From contig NZ_FOVC01000002.1 of NCBI RefSeq assembly GCF_900115045.1, positions 375,972 through 439,971 on the forward strand: a stretch of 64,000 nt of DNA, written 5' to 3'. The notes under the pieces are model-generated. The model was given only the letters and a program-made list of their open reading frames with translations, was not told where the DNA came from and did no database searches. The translations under genes were made by a program, and so were the position numbers. The stretch comes from Izhakiella capsodis. GTDB lineage: Bacteria > Pseudomonadota > Gammaproteobacteria > Enterobacterales > Enterobacteriaceae. This document shows, one piece after another, positions 23,984 through 33,927 of the stretch (the stretch's first letter is position 1; the number at the start of each line of letters is the position of its first letter).

Positions 23984-26221
23984 ATGGTTGCGGTAAGAAG
24001 TGCACATATGAACAACGCTGGTGAGTTTGCCCCCGAAAAATGGATCGCCAGCCTGGGAATTGCTAATGAGCAATCGTGTGAGCGACTGACCGCAACCTGG
24101 CGCTATTGTGAGGCCGCTACCATAGGCCATGCCGATGTGGCGCAGCTGTTATGGCGTGGCATTGAGATGGTTGAAATCCTGATTATGCTCAGCATGGACA
24201 TCGACACGCTGCGCGCCGCGCTGTTGTTTCCTTTAGCCAATGCTGAGGTGGTTAGCGAACAGGCGCTGGAGGAAACCTTCGGCAAAGAAATTGTCTCGCT
24301 GGTTCACGGTGTGCGCGATATGGATGCCATTCGCCAGCTGAAAGCTATTCATGCCGATGCGGTTGGCTCTGAGCAGGTGGACAACGTGCGCCGCATGCTG
24401 CTGGCAATGGTAGAAGACTTCCGCTGCGTAGTCATCAAGCTTGCCGAGAGAATTGCCCATCTGCGCGAAGTGAAGGATGCGCCGGAAGATGAACGCGTGC
24501 TGGCGGCGAAGGAATGCACCAATATTTACGCGCCGCTGGCAAACCGACTCGGTATCGGTCAGTTGAAATGGGAACTGGAAGATTACTGCTTTCGCTATTT
24601 GCATCCCGATGAATATAAGCGTATTGCCAGACTGCTGCATGAGCGCCGCATTGACCGCGAGCAGTACATTGACGTTTTTGTTGAAAGTCTGCGCGATGAA
24701 ATTAAACGCGAAGGCGTTAAGGCTGAGGTTTATGGTCGTCCAAAGCATATCTACAGCATCTGGCGCAAAATGCAGAAAAAAACGCTGGCGTTTGATGAAC
24801 TCTTTGACGTGCGAGCGGTGCGCATAGTCGCCGAGCGACTGCAAGATTGCTATGCGGCGTTGGGAATTGTGCATACGCTTTATCGCCATCTTCCGAGCGA
24901 GTTCGACGACTACGTAGCGAATCCGAAACCTAACGGCTATCAGTCAATCCATACCGTGGTGCTGGGGCCACACGGTAAAACCGTCGAGATCCAAATACGC
25001 ACCCGCCATATGCATGAAGACGCTGAACTTGGCGTCGCCGCACACTGGAAATATAAAGAAGGGGGGAGCAGTGGCAGTCAGCGGGGTGCTTCAGGCCATG
25101 AAGAGCGCATTGCCTGGCTGCGTAAGCTGATCGCCTGGCAGGAAGAGATGGCCGACAGCGGCGAAATGCTCGATGAAGTGCGTAGTCAGGTATTTGACGA
25201 TCGGGTTTACGTCTTTACGCCTAAGGGTGATGTGGTGGATTTACCTGCCGGTTCAACGCCGCTGGATTTTGCTTATCATATTCACAGCGATATCGGTCAT
25301 CGTTGCATCGGAGCCAAAGTCGGCGGGCGTATCGTCCCCTTTACCTACCAACTACAGATGGGCGATCAGGTAGAGGTTATTACTCAAAAGCAGCCGAATC
25401 CCAGCCGCGACTGGCTGAACCCTAATCTGGGCTACATTGCGACCAGCCGCGGACGCTCGAAAATTCACGCATGGTTCCGCAAGCAGGATCGCGATAAGAA
25501 TATCGCTGCAGGCAGGCAGATCCTCGACGCTGAGCTGGAGCAGCTGGATATCAGTCTGCGTGAAGCGGAAAAACTGCTGCTGCCGCGCTATAACGTGAAT
25601 TCACTCGACGAGCTGCTGGCGGCGATTGGTGGCGGTGATGTCCGCCTCAATCAGATGACCAACTTTTTGCAGTCAAAGCTGAATAAGCCGAGCGCTGAAG
25701 AAGAAGATCGTGAAGCGCTGCGCCAGTTGACGCAAAAAAGCTATCATTCATCGACTTCCAGCAAGAAAGAAAGTGGCAGGGTGGTGGTTGAGGGGGTCGG
25801 CAACCTTATGCATCACATCGCCCGCTGTTGTCAACCGATCCCCGGCGATAACATTGTCGGCTTCATTACTCAGGGACGCGGGATCTCTATCCATCGCACT
25901 GACTGCGATCAGTTAGCCGAATTGATGTCTCATGCGCCGGAGCGCATCGTTGACGCCGTATGGGGCGAAAACTACTCCAGCGGTTATTCGCTGGTGGTGC
26001 GGGTCATGGCCAACGATCGCAGCGGACTGCTGCGTGATATCACCACCATTCTGGCTAACGAAAAGGTCAATGTACTGGGTGTATCCAGCCGGAGTGATAC
26101 TAAAAAGCAGCTGGCGACTATCGATATGGATATCGAAATTTATAACCATCAGGCGTTGGGACGCGTACTGGCACGCCTGAACCAGGTTCCGGATATCATC
26201 GACGCTAAACGACTACATTGA
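23984..26221 (+). CDS. relA: RelA, (p)ppGpp synthetase I
   Basis: A 745-aa ribosome-bound enzyme that makes (p)ppGpp when uncharged tRNA enters the A site. It has an inactive HD-type hydrolase domain (residues 1-200), a synthetase domain with YGRPKHIYSIWRKM, FDELFDVRAVRI and NPKPNGYQSIHT, a TGS domain (VYVFTPKGDVVDLPAGSTPLDFAYHIH), a zinc-finger/helical part with CC in HIARCCQPIPGD, and a C-terminal ACT domain. AGGAGAGG precedes the ATG. In E. coli mazEF follows; here mazG follows directly. Confidence 0.97.
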   Translation: MVAVRSAHMNNAGEFAPEKWIASLGIANEQSCERLTATWRYCEAATIGHADVAQLLWRGIEMVEILIMLSMDIDTLRAALLFPLANAEVVSEQALEETFGKEIVSLVHGVRDMDAIRQLKAIHADAVGSEQVDNVRRMLLAMVEDFRCVVIKLAERIAHLREVKDAPEDERVLAAKECTNIYAPLANRLGIGQLKWELEDYCFRYLHPDEYKRIARLLHERRIDREQYIDVFVESLRDEIKREGVKAEVYGRPKHIYSIWRKMQKKTLAFDELFDVRAVRIVAERLQDCYAALGIVHTLYRHLPSEFDDYVANPKPNGYQSIHTVVLGPHGKTVEIQIRTRHMHEDAELGVAAHWKYKEGGSSGSQRGASGHEERIAWLRKLIAWQEEMADSGEMLDEVRSQVFDDRVYVFTPKGDVVDLPAGSTPLDFAYHIHSDIGHRCIGAKVGGRIVPFTYQLQMGDQVEVITQKQPNPSRDWLNPNLGYIATSRGRSKIHAWFRKQDRDKNIAAGRQILDAELEQLDISLREAEKLLLPRYNVNSLDELLAAIGGGDVRLNQMTNFLQSKLNKPSAEEEDREALRQLTQKSYHSSTSSKKESGRVVVEGVGNLMHHIARCCQPIPGDNIVGFITQGRGISIHRTDCDQLAELMSHAPERIVDAVWGENYSSGYSLVVRVMANDRSGLLRDITTILANEKVNVLGVSSRSDTKKQLATIDMDIEIYNHQALGRVLARLNQVPDIIDAKRLH

Positions 26222-26231
26222 ATCTTTGCGC

Positions 26232-26263
26232 CCGGAAGTCGCCAGCGCGATGGCGGCTTCTGG
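26232..26263. terminator. 13-bp hairpin after relA
   Basis: CCGGAAGTCGCCA (26232-26244) pairs with TGGCGGCTTCTGG (26251-26263), with two G-U pairs and a six-base loop, 10 bp after the relA stop. No T run follows on either strand, so it may protect or pause the transcript rather than end it. Confidence 0.4.
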
Positions 26264-26404
26264 CCACAAAACAAAAATGATACTCAAGGCATTCAGGTTC
26301 ACCAGATTTTAACGATCTGATTTACTTCCTTTGCACTGAGGTAACGCCGCACGGTGATTTGTGTTAACGTGACTGACGTAACTGTTCTTACTGCGGAAGT
26401 TGCT

Positions 26405-27202
26405 ATGTTAGCTGTTAAACGTCTCCTCTCTATTATGAAAACCCTGCGCGATCCGCAACGCGGTTGTCCGTGGGATCGCCAGCAGACCTTCGCCTCAATC
26501 GCACCCTATACGTTGGAAGAAACCTATGAGGTGCTGGACGCTATTGAGCGTGCAGACTATCAGGCGCTGCGCGATGAGCTCGGCGACTTGCTGTTTCAGG
26601 TGGTATTTTATGCCCGGATAGCCGAGGAGGAAGGAGAGTTTAATTTTGACGACATCTGCAATGGCATCAGCGATAAAATGGAACGGCGTCATCCGCATAT
26701 TTTCGCCGACGCCAAAGCCGATGAGGCGGGCCAGGTGCTGCATAACTGGGAGCAGATTAAAATTTCCGAACGCGCTGAGAAAGCACAACATTCGGCACTG
26801 GATGACATTCCGTACACGCTGCCGGCGCTGATGCGAGCGCAGAAGATTCAAAAGCGTTGCAGTCACGTTGGCTTTGACTGGAAAACCCTCGGACCAGTAC
26901 TGGACAAGGTACATGAAGAGTTCGACGAAGTGATGTTCGAAGCCAGGCAGGTGGTCGTCGATCAGCAAAAGCTGGAAGAAGAGATGGGCGATTTACTGTT
27001 TGCCAGTGTGAATTTGTCGCGCCATCTGGGCGTTAGAGCGGAAATGGCGCTGCAAAAAGCCAACAAAAAGTTTGAGGCGCGTTTTCGTCAGGTCGAAGCG
27101 ATTATCCGTTCTCAGGGAAAAATAATGCCTGATGCTAGCCTGGAGGAGATGGAAGCGGCCTGGCAGCAAGTGAAAAACGCTGAAAAAATTCGACAAAGCT
27201 GA
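26405..27202 (+). CDS. mazG: MazG, nucleoside triphosphate pyrophosphohydrolase
   Basis: A 265-aa two-domain MazG that hydrolyses NTPs and dNTPs to monophosphates and pyrophosphate. The first domain has GCPWDRQQTF and EETYEVLDAIE...ELGDLLFQVV; the second has KVHEEFDEVMFEA and EEEMGDLLFASVNLSRHLG, the EExxE-12-28-ExxD metal motif. The ATG at 26405 gives the E. coli-like length. The mazE-mazF toxin-antitoxin pair usually between relA and mazG in E. coli is absent: the 183-bp gap holds only a hairpin and leader. Confidence 0.95.
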   Translation: MLAVKRLLSIMKTLRDPQRGCPWDRQQTFASIAPYTLEETYEVLDAIERADYQALRDELGDLLFQVVFYARIAEEEGEFNFDDICNGISDKMERRHPHIFADAKADEAGQVLHNWEQIKISERAEKAQHSALDDIPYTLPALMRAQKIQKRCSHVGFDWKTLGPVLDKVHEEFDEVMFEARQVVVDQQKLEEEMGDLLFASVNLSRHLGVRAEMALQKANKKFEARFRQVEAIIRSQGKIMPDASLEEMEAAWQQVKNAEKIRQS

Positions 27203-27306
27203 TACGATTCAGCTTATGGAATGATGCAAAGCAATTTGATAAGTGCGCAACTGTTTTACGTTTTACGATAAGAGCACCAGAGGTGCGCTGCGGTGGAAAC
27301 GATCAA

Positions 27307-27335
27307 TTGTGGCCGTTAGGGGATTCGGGTATACT
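27307..27335 (+). promoter_or_regulatory. pyrG promoter
   Basis: TTGTGG (27307-27312) and TATACT (27330-27335) are spaced by 17 bp and lie 55 bp before the pyrG ATG. This is the best sigma-70 match in the mazG-pyrG gap. Confidence 0.6.
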
Positions 27336-27389
27336 GCTTTCCCGTCCTTGTTATTCCACCGTCTTTAAACCTAAACTCTCAGGTTCAGC

Positions 27390-29027
27390 ATGACAACGAA
27401 TTATATTTTTGTGACCGGCGGGGTCGTTTCCTCTTTGGGCAAAGGCATTGCCGCTGCCTCTCTCGCAGCTATTCTTGAAGCGCGTGGTCTTAATGTGACC
27501 ATCATGAAGCTTGATCCCTATATCAACGTTGATCCCGGCACCATGAGTCCGACTCAGCATGGTGAAGTTTTCGTCACTGATGACGGCGCAGAAACCGATC
27601 TGGACCTGGGCCACTACGAACGCTTTATTCGTACCAAAATGAGCCGTCGTAATAATTTTACTACCGGCCGTATCTATTCAGAGGTGTTGCGTAAAGAGCG
27701 ACGCGGCGACTATCTTGGCGCGACAATACAGGTCATCCCGCATATTACTAACGCAATTAAAGAGCGGATTATTGAAGGCGGTGAAGGGCACGATGTGGTG
27801 CTGGTGGAAATTGGCGGTACTGTTGGTGATATTGAATCCCTGCCGTTTCTGGAAGCGATACGCCAGATGGCGGTCGATGTTGGCCGCGAACATACTCTCT
27901 ATATGCATCTGACGCTGGTGCCTTACATGGCGGCAGCAGGGGAAGTAAAAACAAAACCTACCCAGCATTCAGTTAAAGAACTCCTGTCGATCGGTATCCA
28001 GCCGGACGTGTTGATTTGCCGCTCCGACCGTTCGGTTCCGGCTAATGAACGGGCAAAGATTGCACTTTTTTGTAATGTAGCCGAAAAAGCGGTTATTTCT
28101 CTGAAAGATGTTGACTCTATCTATAAGATCCCCGGTCTGTTGAAATCACAGGGCCTTGATGATTATATCTGTAACCGATTCGGCCTCAAGGTTCCTGAAG
28201 CTAATCTGTCTGAGTGGGAACAGGTTATTTACGAAGAGGCAAACCCAGGCGGTGAAGTTACCATTGGCATGGTCGGCAAATACGTTGAGTTGCCTGACGC
28301 TTATAAATCTGTGATTGAAGCGCTCAAACATGGCGGCCTGAAAAACCGCCTGACGGTGAACATCAAGCTCATTGATTCGCAGGATGTCGAAACGCGTGGT
28401 AATGAAGTTTTAAAGGAGCTGGATGCCATACTGATACCCGGTGGTTTCGGCTATCGCGGCGTGGAGGGCATGGTGATGACTGCCCGCTATGCGCGCGAGA
28501 ATCACGTGCCTTATCTGGGGATCTGCCTCGGTATGCAGGTAGCACTCATGGAGTTTTCCCGCCATTGTGCTGGCATGGAAAATGCTAACTCCACGGAATT
28601 TGTGCCTGATTGTAAGTATCCCGTGGTGGCGCTGATTACCGAATGGCGCGATGAAAACGGCAACGTCGAACAGCGTACTGAGCAAAGCGATCTGGGCGGC
28701 ACCATGCGCCTCGGCAGCCAGCAGTGCCAGCTCAGCGCTGACAGTACCGTGCGGCAGCTTTATGGTTCAGAGCTGATCACTGAACGTCATCGCCACCGTT
28801 ATGAGGTTAACAACCTGCTGCTTAAACCGATTGAAGCTGCCGGCTTACGCATTGCCGGTCGCTCCGGTGATGATCAGCTGGTCGAAATTATTGAAAACCC
28901 GAATCATCCGTGGTTTGTGGCTTGTCAGTTCCATCCAGAATTTACCTCGACGCCGCGTGATGGCCACCCGTTATTCACCGGCTTTGTTAAAGCGGCGGGC
29001 GACTATCAAAAGCGTCAGGTAAAGTAG
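27390..29027 (+). CDS. pyrG: PyrG, CTP synthase
   Basis: A 545-aa enzyme converting UTP, ATP and glutamine to CTP, the last step of pyrimidine nucleotide synthesis. The N-terminal synthetase domain begins TTNYIFVTGGVVSSLGKG (P-loop) and has LDPYINVDPGTM. The C-terminal class I glutaminase has GGFGYRG, the nucleophile Cys in YLGICLGMQ (about residue 379) and the His/Glu pair in CQFHPEF. Same length as E. coli PyrG. eno follows 121 bp later. Confidence 0.98.
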   Translation: MTTNYIFVTGGVVSSLGKGIAAASLAAILEARGLNVTIMKLDPYINVDPGTMSPTQHGEVFVTDDGAETDLDLGHYERFIRTKMSRRNNFTTGRIYSEVLRKERRGDYLGATIQVIPHITNAIKERIIEGGEGHDVVLVEIGGTVGDIESLPFLEAIRQMAVDVGREHTLYMHLTLVPYMAAAGEVKTKPTQHSVKELLSIGIQPDVLICRSDRSVPANERAKIALFCNVAEKAVISLKDVDSIYKIPGLLKSQGLDDYICNRFGLKVPEANLSEWEQVIYEEANPGGEVTIGMVGKYVELPDAYKSVIEALKHGGLKNRLTVNIKLIDSQDVETRGNEVLKELDAILIPGGFGYRGVEGMVMTARYARENHVPYLGICLGMQVALMEFSRHCAGMENANSTEFVPDCKYPVVALITEWRDENGNVEQRTEQSDLGGTMRLGSQQCQLSADSTVRQLYGSELITERHRHRYEVNNLLLKPIEAAGLRIAGRSGDDQLVEIIENPNHPWFVACQFHPEFTSTPRDGHPLFTGFVKAAGDYQKRQVK

Positions 29028-29040
29028 GTTAGGTTTCAAT

Positions 29041-29070
29041 AACGCGCGAACTTTTCGTGCGTTGTTTATC
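29041..29070 (+). terminator. Hairpin between pyrG and eno
   Basis: AACGCGCGAA (29041-29050) pairs with TTCGTGCGTT (29054-29063) apart from one G-U pair, followed by GTTTATC. It is an attenuator-like partial terminator within the pyrG-eno unit. Confidence 0.45.
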
Positions 29071-29148
29071 TTACGGTCAGGTTCCGAAAACAGCAGCAGA
29101 TTTACGGAAGCTGGCGAGGTTTGCTTAACTTGTACTAAGGAAAAACTC

Positions 29149-30447
<1,299 letters not shown>

Positions 30448-30516
30448 GCTGGCGCCAGAGCGCGCCTTCTGGCGTGAGATTCGGCTTTTATATCCGTCAG
30501 AATCAGCGTGATTAAG

Positions 30517-30549
30517 AGTCGCAGTTCCGAAAGGGCTGCGACTTTTTTT
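30517..30549 (+). terminator. eno Rho-independent terminator
   Basis: AGTCGCAG (30517-30524) pairs with CTGCGACT (30536-30543), followed by a run of seven T. Confidence 0.85.
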
Positions 30550-30645
30550 ATCGACTTACAGGCAGGAAAATGGCCCAAGTAAGGTTTCCGCTGTCGATCA
30601 GATCTGACATAATCTGCGCCCTTATCCGCACCGCACGAGACCAGC

Positions 30646-31317
30646 ATGGATTACCCGATTAATGAAATGTTTCAGACGTTACAGGGCGAGGGGTTTTATA
30701 CCGGCGTTCCTGCAATTTTCATCCGACTGCAGGGATGCCCGGTTGGCTGCAGCTGGTGTGATACTAAACACACATGGGACAAACTGGCCGATCGGGAATG
30801 CTCGCTGCAACAAATCCTGATTAAAGACGCCGAAAGCGATGCGTGGGGCAATGCCGATGAAACCATGTTACTCAACGCGATAGCCAACAAAAGCTGGACG
30901 GCGCACCACGTGGTAATCACTGGCGGTGAGCCATGCATACACGATCTGCGCGGGCTGACTTATGCTCTGGAACAGCGTGATTTTAGCTGCCAGATCGAAA
31001 CCAGCGGTACGCACGAGATAAAATGCAGTGAGCAGAGTTGGGTAACGGTATCGCCTAAGGTTAATATGCGTGGAGGTTATGATGTGCTTGATCAGGCCCT
31101 GAGACGCGCCGATGAGATCAAGCATCCGGTTGCCCGCCAGCGCGATATTGATGCACTCGATGCCCTACTGGCGACGCTCGATGATGATAAAAAACGCATT
31201 GTTGCACTGCAACCAATCAGCCAGAAAGCCGAGGCGACGGCGCTGTGCATCGAAACCTGTATAGTACGCAACTGGCGACTGTCGATGCAGACACATAAAT
31301 ATCTTAATATTGCCTGA
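30646..31317 (+). CDS. queE: QueE, 7-carboxy-7-deazaguanine synthase
   Basis: A 223-aa radical SAM enzyme that rearranges 6-carboxytetrahydropterin to 7-carboxy-7-deazaguanine in queuosine synthesis. The cluster cysteines are in GCPVGCSWCDTKHTW (CX3CX2C). SAM-binding VITGGEPCIHDL and QIETSGTHEI, and the C-terminal RNWRLSMQTHKYLNIA, match the E. coli enzyme, which has the same length. It converges on queD, which makes its substrate. Confidence 0.96.
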   Translation: MDYPINEMFQTLQGEGFYTGVPAIFIRLQGCPVGCSWCDTKHTWDKLADRECSLQQILIKDAESDAWGNADETMLLNAIANKSWTAHHVVITGGEPCIHDLRGLTYALEQRDFSCQIETSGTHEIKCSEQSWVTVSPKVNMRGGYDVLDQALRRADEIKHPVARQRDIDALDALLATLDDDKKRIVALQPISQKAEATALCIETCIVRNWRLSMQTHKYLNIA

Positions 31318-31434
31318 TCGGCGGCTAACGCTGTCGTTGCTGGTTTGCTCGGGGTCGATGCCGGAAAATATAATCCGTTGCACCACTGAAGCTCTAGGTC
31401 TTAATAAATACTCCAATCCTTCCGTAGGATATTT

Positions 31435-31821
31435 TTAACATCGGCTGTCACCGGTTGATGACTCGCCGCGCCACACACAGCCTGCGGTGCAGGTCTCTTT
31501 TACCATCACCGCACTGAGCAAGGGAACATGTGGTTTCATCTGTTGCCAGATCCATTGTGCCAGCACTTCGCTGGTGGGGTTCTCCAGCCCGTCGATCTCA
31601 TTGAGATAGTAGTGATCAAGCCGGTCATAAACCGGTTTGAACGCGGATTTCAGCTCGGCAAAATCCATTACCCATCCGGTATAAGGGTCCACGTCACCCG
31701 TTACCTCAAGACGGACCATAAATGAGTGTCCGTGCAGGCGACCGCACTTATGGCCATCCGGTACGTGGGGCAGGCGATGCGCGGCCTCGAACTGAAAATC
31801 TTTGAATAATGTCATGCTCAT
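31435..31821 (-). CDS. queD: QueD, 6-carboxy-5,6,7,8-tetrahydropterin synthase
   Basis: A 128-aa PTPS-family enzyme converting dihydroneopterin triphosphate to 6-carboxytetrahydropterin. Zinc ligands are the His residues in FEAAHRLPH and GRLHGHSFMV; the catalytic Cys is in GHKCGRLHG and Glu in VKETCTAGC. The start is chosen as MSMTLFKDF at 31821; a codon at 31842 is also open. The C-terminus runs about 8 residues past the usual end (WRGE then SSTGDSRC), a small extension compared with E. coli. Confidence 0.94.
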   Translation of the reverse strand: MSMTLFKDFQFEAAHRLPHVPDGHKCGRLHGHSFMVRLEVTGDVDPYTGWVMDFAELKSAFKPVYDRLDHYYLNEIDGLENPTSEVLAQWIWQQMKPHVPLLSAVMVKETCTAGCVWRGESSTGDSRC

Positions 31822-32020
31822 AGTCTTAATCCCGAAAAACAAAACCGCGCGAGTCTACCCGATTGTGAGATTTTTCGCAGCCTAAACTGTCTTTTAATGA
31901 TTGATACGGAATACTTTTGGGTGTGACGGTAGTAATTGTTTGTATTCACATGAATTAACTAATCGTTTTTATCGTTGAGTCCTACCCAAAAAAACGTTTA
32001 GTTGTTTTGGTTATTTAATA

Positions 32021-32048
32021 TTTCCAACCCTTATTTAAGGGTTATTAT
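32021..32048 (+). promoter_or_regulatory. Candidate cysJ promoter with palindrome in the spacer
   Basis: TTTCCA (32021-32026) and TATTAT (32043-32048) are 16 bp apart, 53 bp before cysJ. Between them AACCCTT-ATTT-AAGGGTT (32026-32043) is a perfect 7-bp inverted repeat. Weak elements fit activation by CysB, as for E. coli cysJIH; CysB binding itself is inference, and the palindrome is not a recognised CysB site. Confidence 0.4.
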
Positions 32049-32100
32049 GCCTGCCGTTAACCTACCGCTAAATGTACGTATATAAGATGGAAAACCTTCT

Positions 32101-33915
32101 ATGACTTTTCAGGCTCCTTCGGGTTCGTTGCTCCCACTGAACCCGGAGCAACTGGCGAAGCTTCAGGCTGCTACCAGTGACCTCTCCAATACTCAGCTGG
32201 CCTGGATATCCGGTTATTTCTGGGGCATGGTCAATCAGACGCCAGACAATTCTGCGGCAGCTAGCACGCCGGTATCCGTTCAGGCTAAAGCGCCAAAAGT
32301 TACCGTGATTTCTGCTTCACAGACCGGCAATGCCCGGAGACTGGCTGAGCAGCTGCGCGATGATTTACTCGGTGCCAGACTGGGCGTTAATCTGGTGAAC
32401 GCCGGAGACTACAAGTTTAAGCAGATCGCCCATGAAAAGCTGCTGGTGATCGTGACGTCCACCCAAGGAGAGGGTGAGCCGCCGGAAGAGGCGGTCGCGC
32501 TGCATAAATTTCTCATGTCGAAAAAGGCACCTGAAATGGCCGATACCGCATTTGCGGTGTTCGGCCTGGGCGATAGGTCTTACACGTTTTTTAGCAAAGC
32601 GGGTAAAGATTTTGATGCCCGACTCACAGAACTTGGCGCCCGGCGTCTGTTAGAGCGAGTGGATGCAGATGTCGAGTACGCTGAGCAGGCTGCCAGCTGG
32701 CGTAAGCAAATGGTGGATATCTTGCAGGCTTGTCTTCCTGTAGAGAGTCCGGCGATTGCCTCAGTGACGGCCGCGGGCAGTGTTAATCAAATCGACAGTA
32801 GCCCCTATAACAAAGAAGCGCCTTTTACTGCCAGCCTGTCAGTTAATCAGAAGATTACCGGGCGTCGTTCGGACAAAGACGTGCGCCACATAGAGATTGA
32901 TCTCGGCGATTCTGGTCTGCGTTATCAGCCTGGCGATGCGCTTGGTGTATGGTTCGAAAACGATCCAGCTCTGGTTGATGAGCTGCTCGCCCTGCTCTGG
33001 CTGAAAGGCGACGAGTTAGTAGACGTCATGGCTGATACGCTGACGATTGCTGACGCGCTGCAAATGCATTTTGAACTGACGGTCAATACTCCACAGATTG
33101 TGGAACAGTACGCTAAGCTTTCCCGTAGTACTACGTTGTTAGAGCGCGTGGCTGATAAAACCAGTCTGCAACATTATGCGCAGAGCACGCCGATTGTCGA
33201 TATGGTGCGGGAATCGCCAACCGAGCTGAGCGCCGAACAGCTAACGACGCTGCTGCGCCCGCTGACGCCGCGTCTGTATTCGATTGCTTCCTCTCAGGCG
33301 GAAACCGAAAACGAGGTTCACATCACTGTGGGCGTCGTGCGCTATGAAATCGACGGACGACCACGGAGTGGTGGGGCGTCCAGCTTTCTTGCCGACCGTA
33401 TTACGGAAGAGGGGGAAGTGAGGATCTTCATTGAGCATAACGACAATTTCCGCTTACCGGCCAATACGGACGCACCGATTATTATGATTGGTCCAGGTAC
33501 GGGTATCGCGCCGTTTCGCGCTTTTATGCAGCAGCGCGACAACGATGGCGCTACGGGTAAAAACTGGTTGTTTTTCGGCAATCCCCACTTTACTGAGGAT
33601 TTTCTTTATCAGGTTGAATGGCAGCGCTACGTCAAGGATGGCCTGCTGACCCATATCGATCTGGCGTGGTCTCGTGACCAGCCGCACAAAATTTACGTAC
33701 AGGATCTGATCCGTAACAATGGTGCCGAACTCTGGCGCTGGATAGAAGAGGGTGCTCATATCTATATTTGCGGTGATGCTAACCGCATGGCAAAAGATGT
33801 CGAGCAAGCGCTGTTAGACATTGTGGCGGTAAACGGTGGCATGGACTCCGAAACGGCCGATGAGTTTTTAAGTGAGTTACGCATTGCGCGCCGTTATCAG
33901 CGCGACGTGTACTGA
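32101..33915 (+). CDS. cysJ: CysJ, sulfite reductase flavoprotein subunit
   Basis: The 604-aa alpha subunit that carries electrons from NADPH through FAD and FMN to CysI. The flavodoxin-like FMN domain (about 65-205) has SASQTGNARRLAEQL and STQGEGEPPEEA. The FAD-binding part has RLYSIASSQAE, and the NADPH domain has GPGTGIAPFRAFMQQR and YICGDANRMAKDVEQAL. The C-terminus RRYQRDVY is the family end. First gene of cysJIH; the next start is 12 bp on. Confidence 0.97.
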   Translation: MTFQAPSGSLLPLNPEQLAKLQAATSDLSNTQLAWISGYFWGMVNQTPDNSAAASTPVSVQAKAPKVTVISASQTGNARRLAEQLRDDLLGARLGVNLVNAGDYKFKQIAHEKLLVIVTSTQGEGEPPEEAVALHKFLMSKKAPEMADTAFAVFGLGDRSYTFFSKAGKDFDARLTELGARRLLERVDADVEYAEQAASWRKQMVDILQACLPVESPAIASVTAAGSVNQIDSSPYNKEAPFTASLSVNQKITGRRSDKDVRHIEIDLGDSGLRYQPGDALGVWFENDPALVDELLALLWLKGDELVDVMADTLTIADALQMHFELTVNTPQIVEQYAKLSRSTTLLERVADKTSLQHYAQSTPIVDMVRESPTELSAEQLTTLLRPLTPRLYSIASSQAETENEVHITVGVVRYEIDGRPRSGGASSFLADRITEEGEVRIFIEHNDNFRLPANTDAPIIMIGPGTGIAPFRAFMQQRDNDGATGKNWLFFGNPHFTEDFLYQVEWQRYVKDGLLTHIDLAWSRDQPHKIYVQDLIRNNGAELWRWIEEGAHIYICGDANRMAKDVEQALLDIVAVNGGMDSETADEFLSELRIARRYQRDVY

Positions 33916-33927
33916 GAGATAAACATA

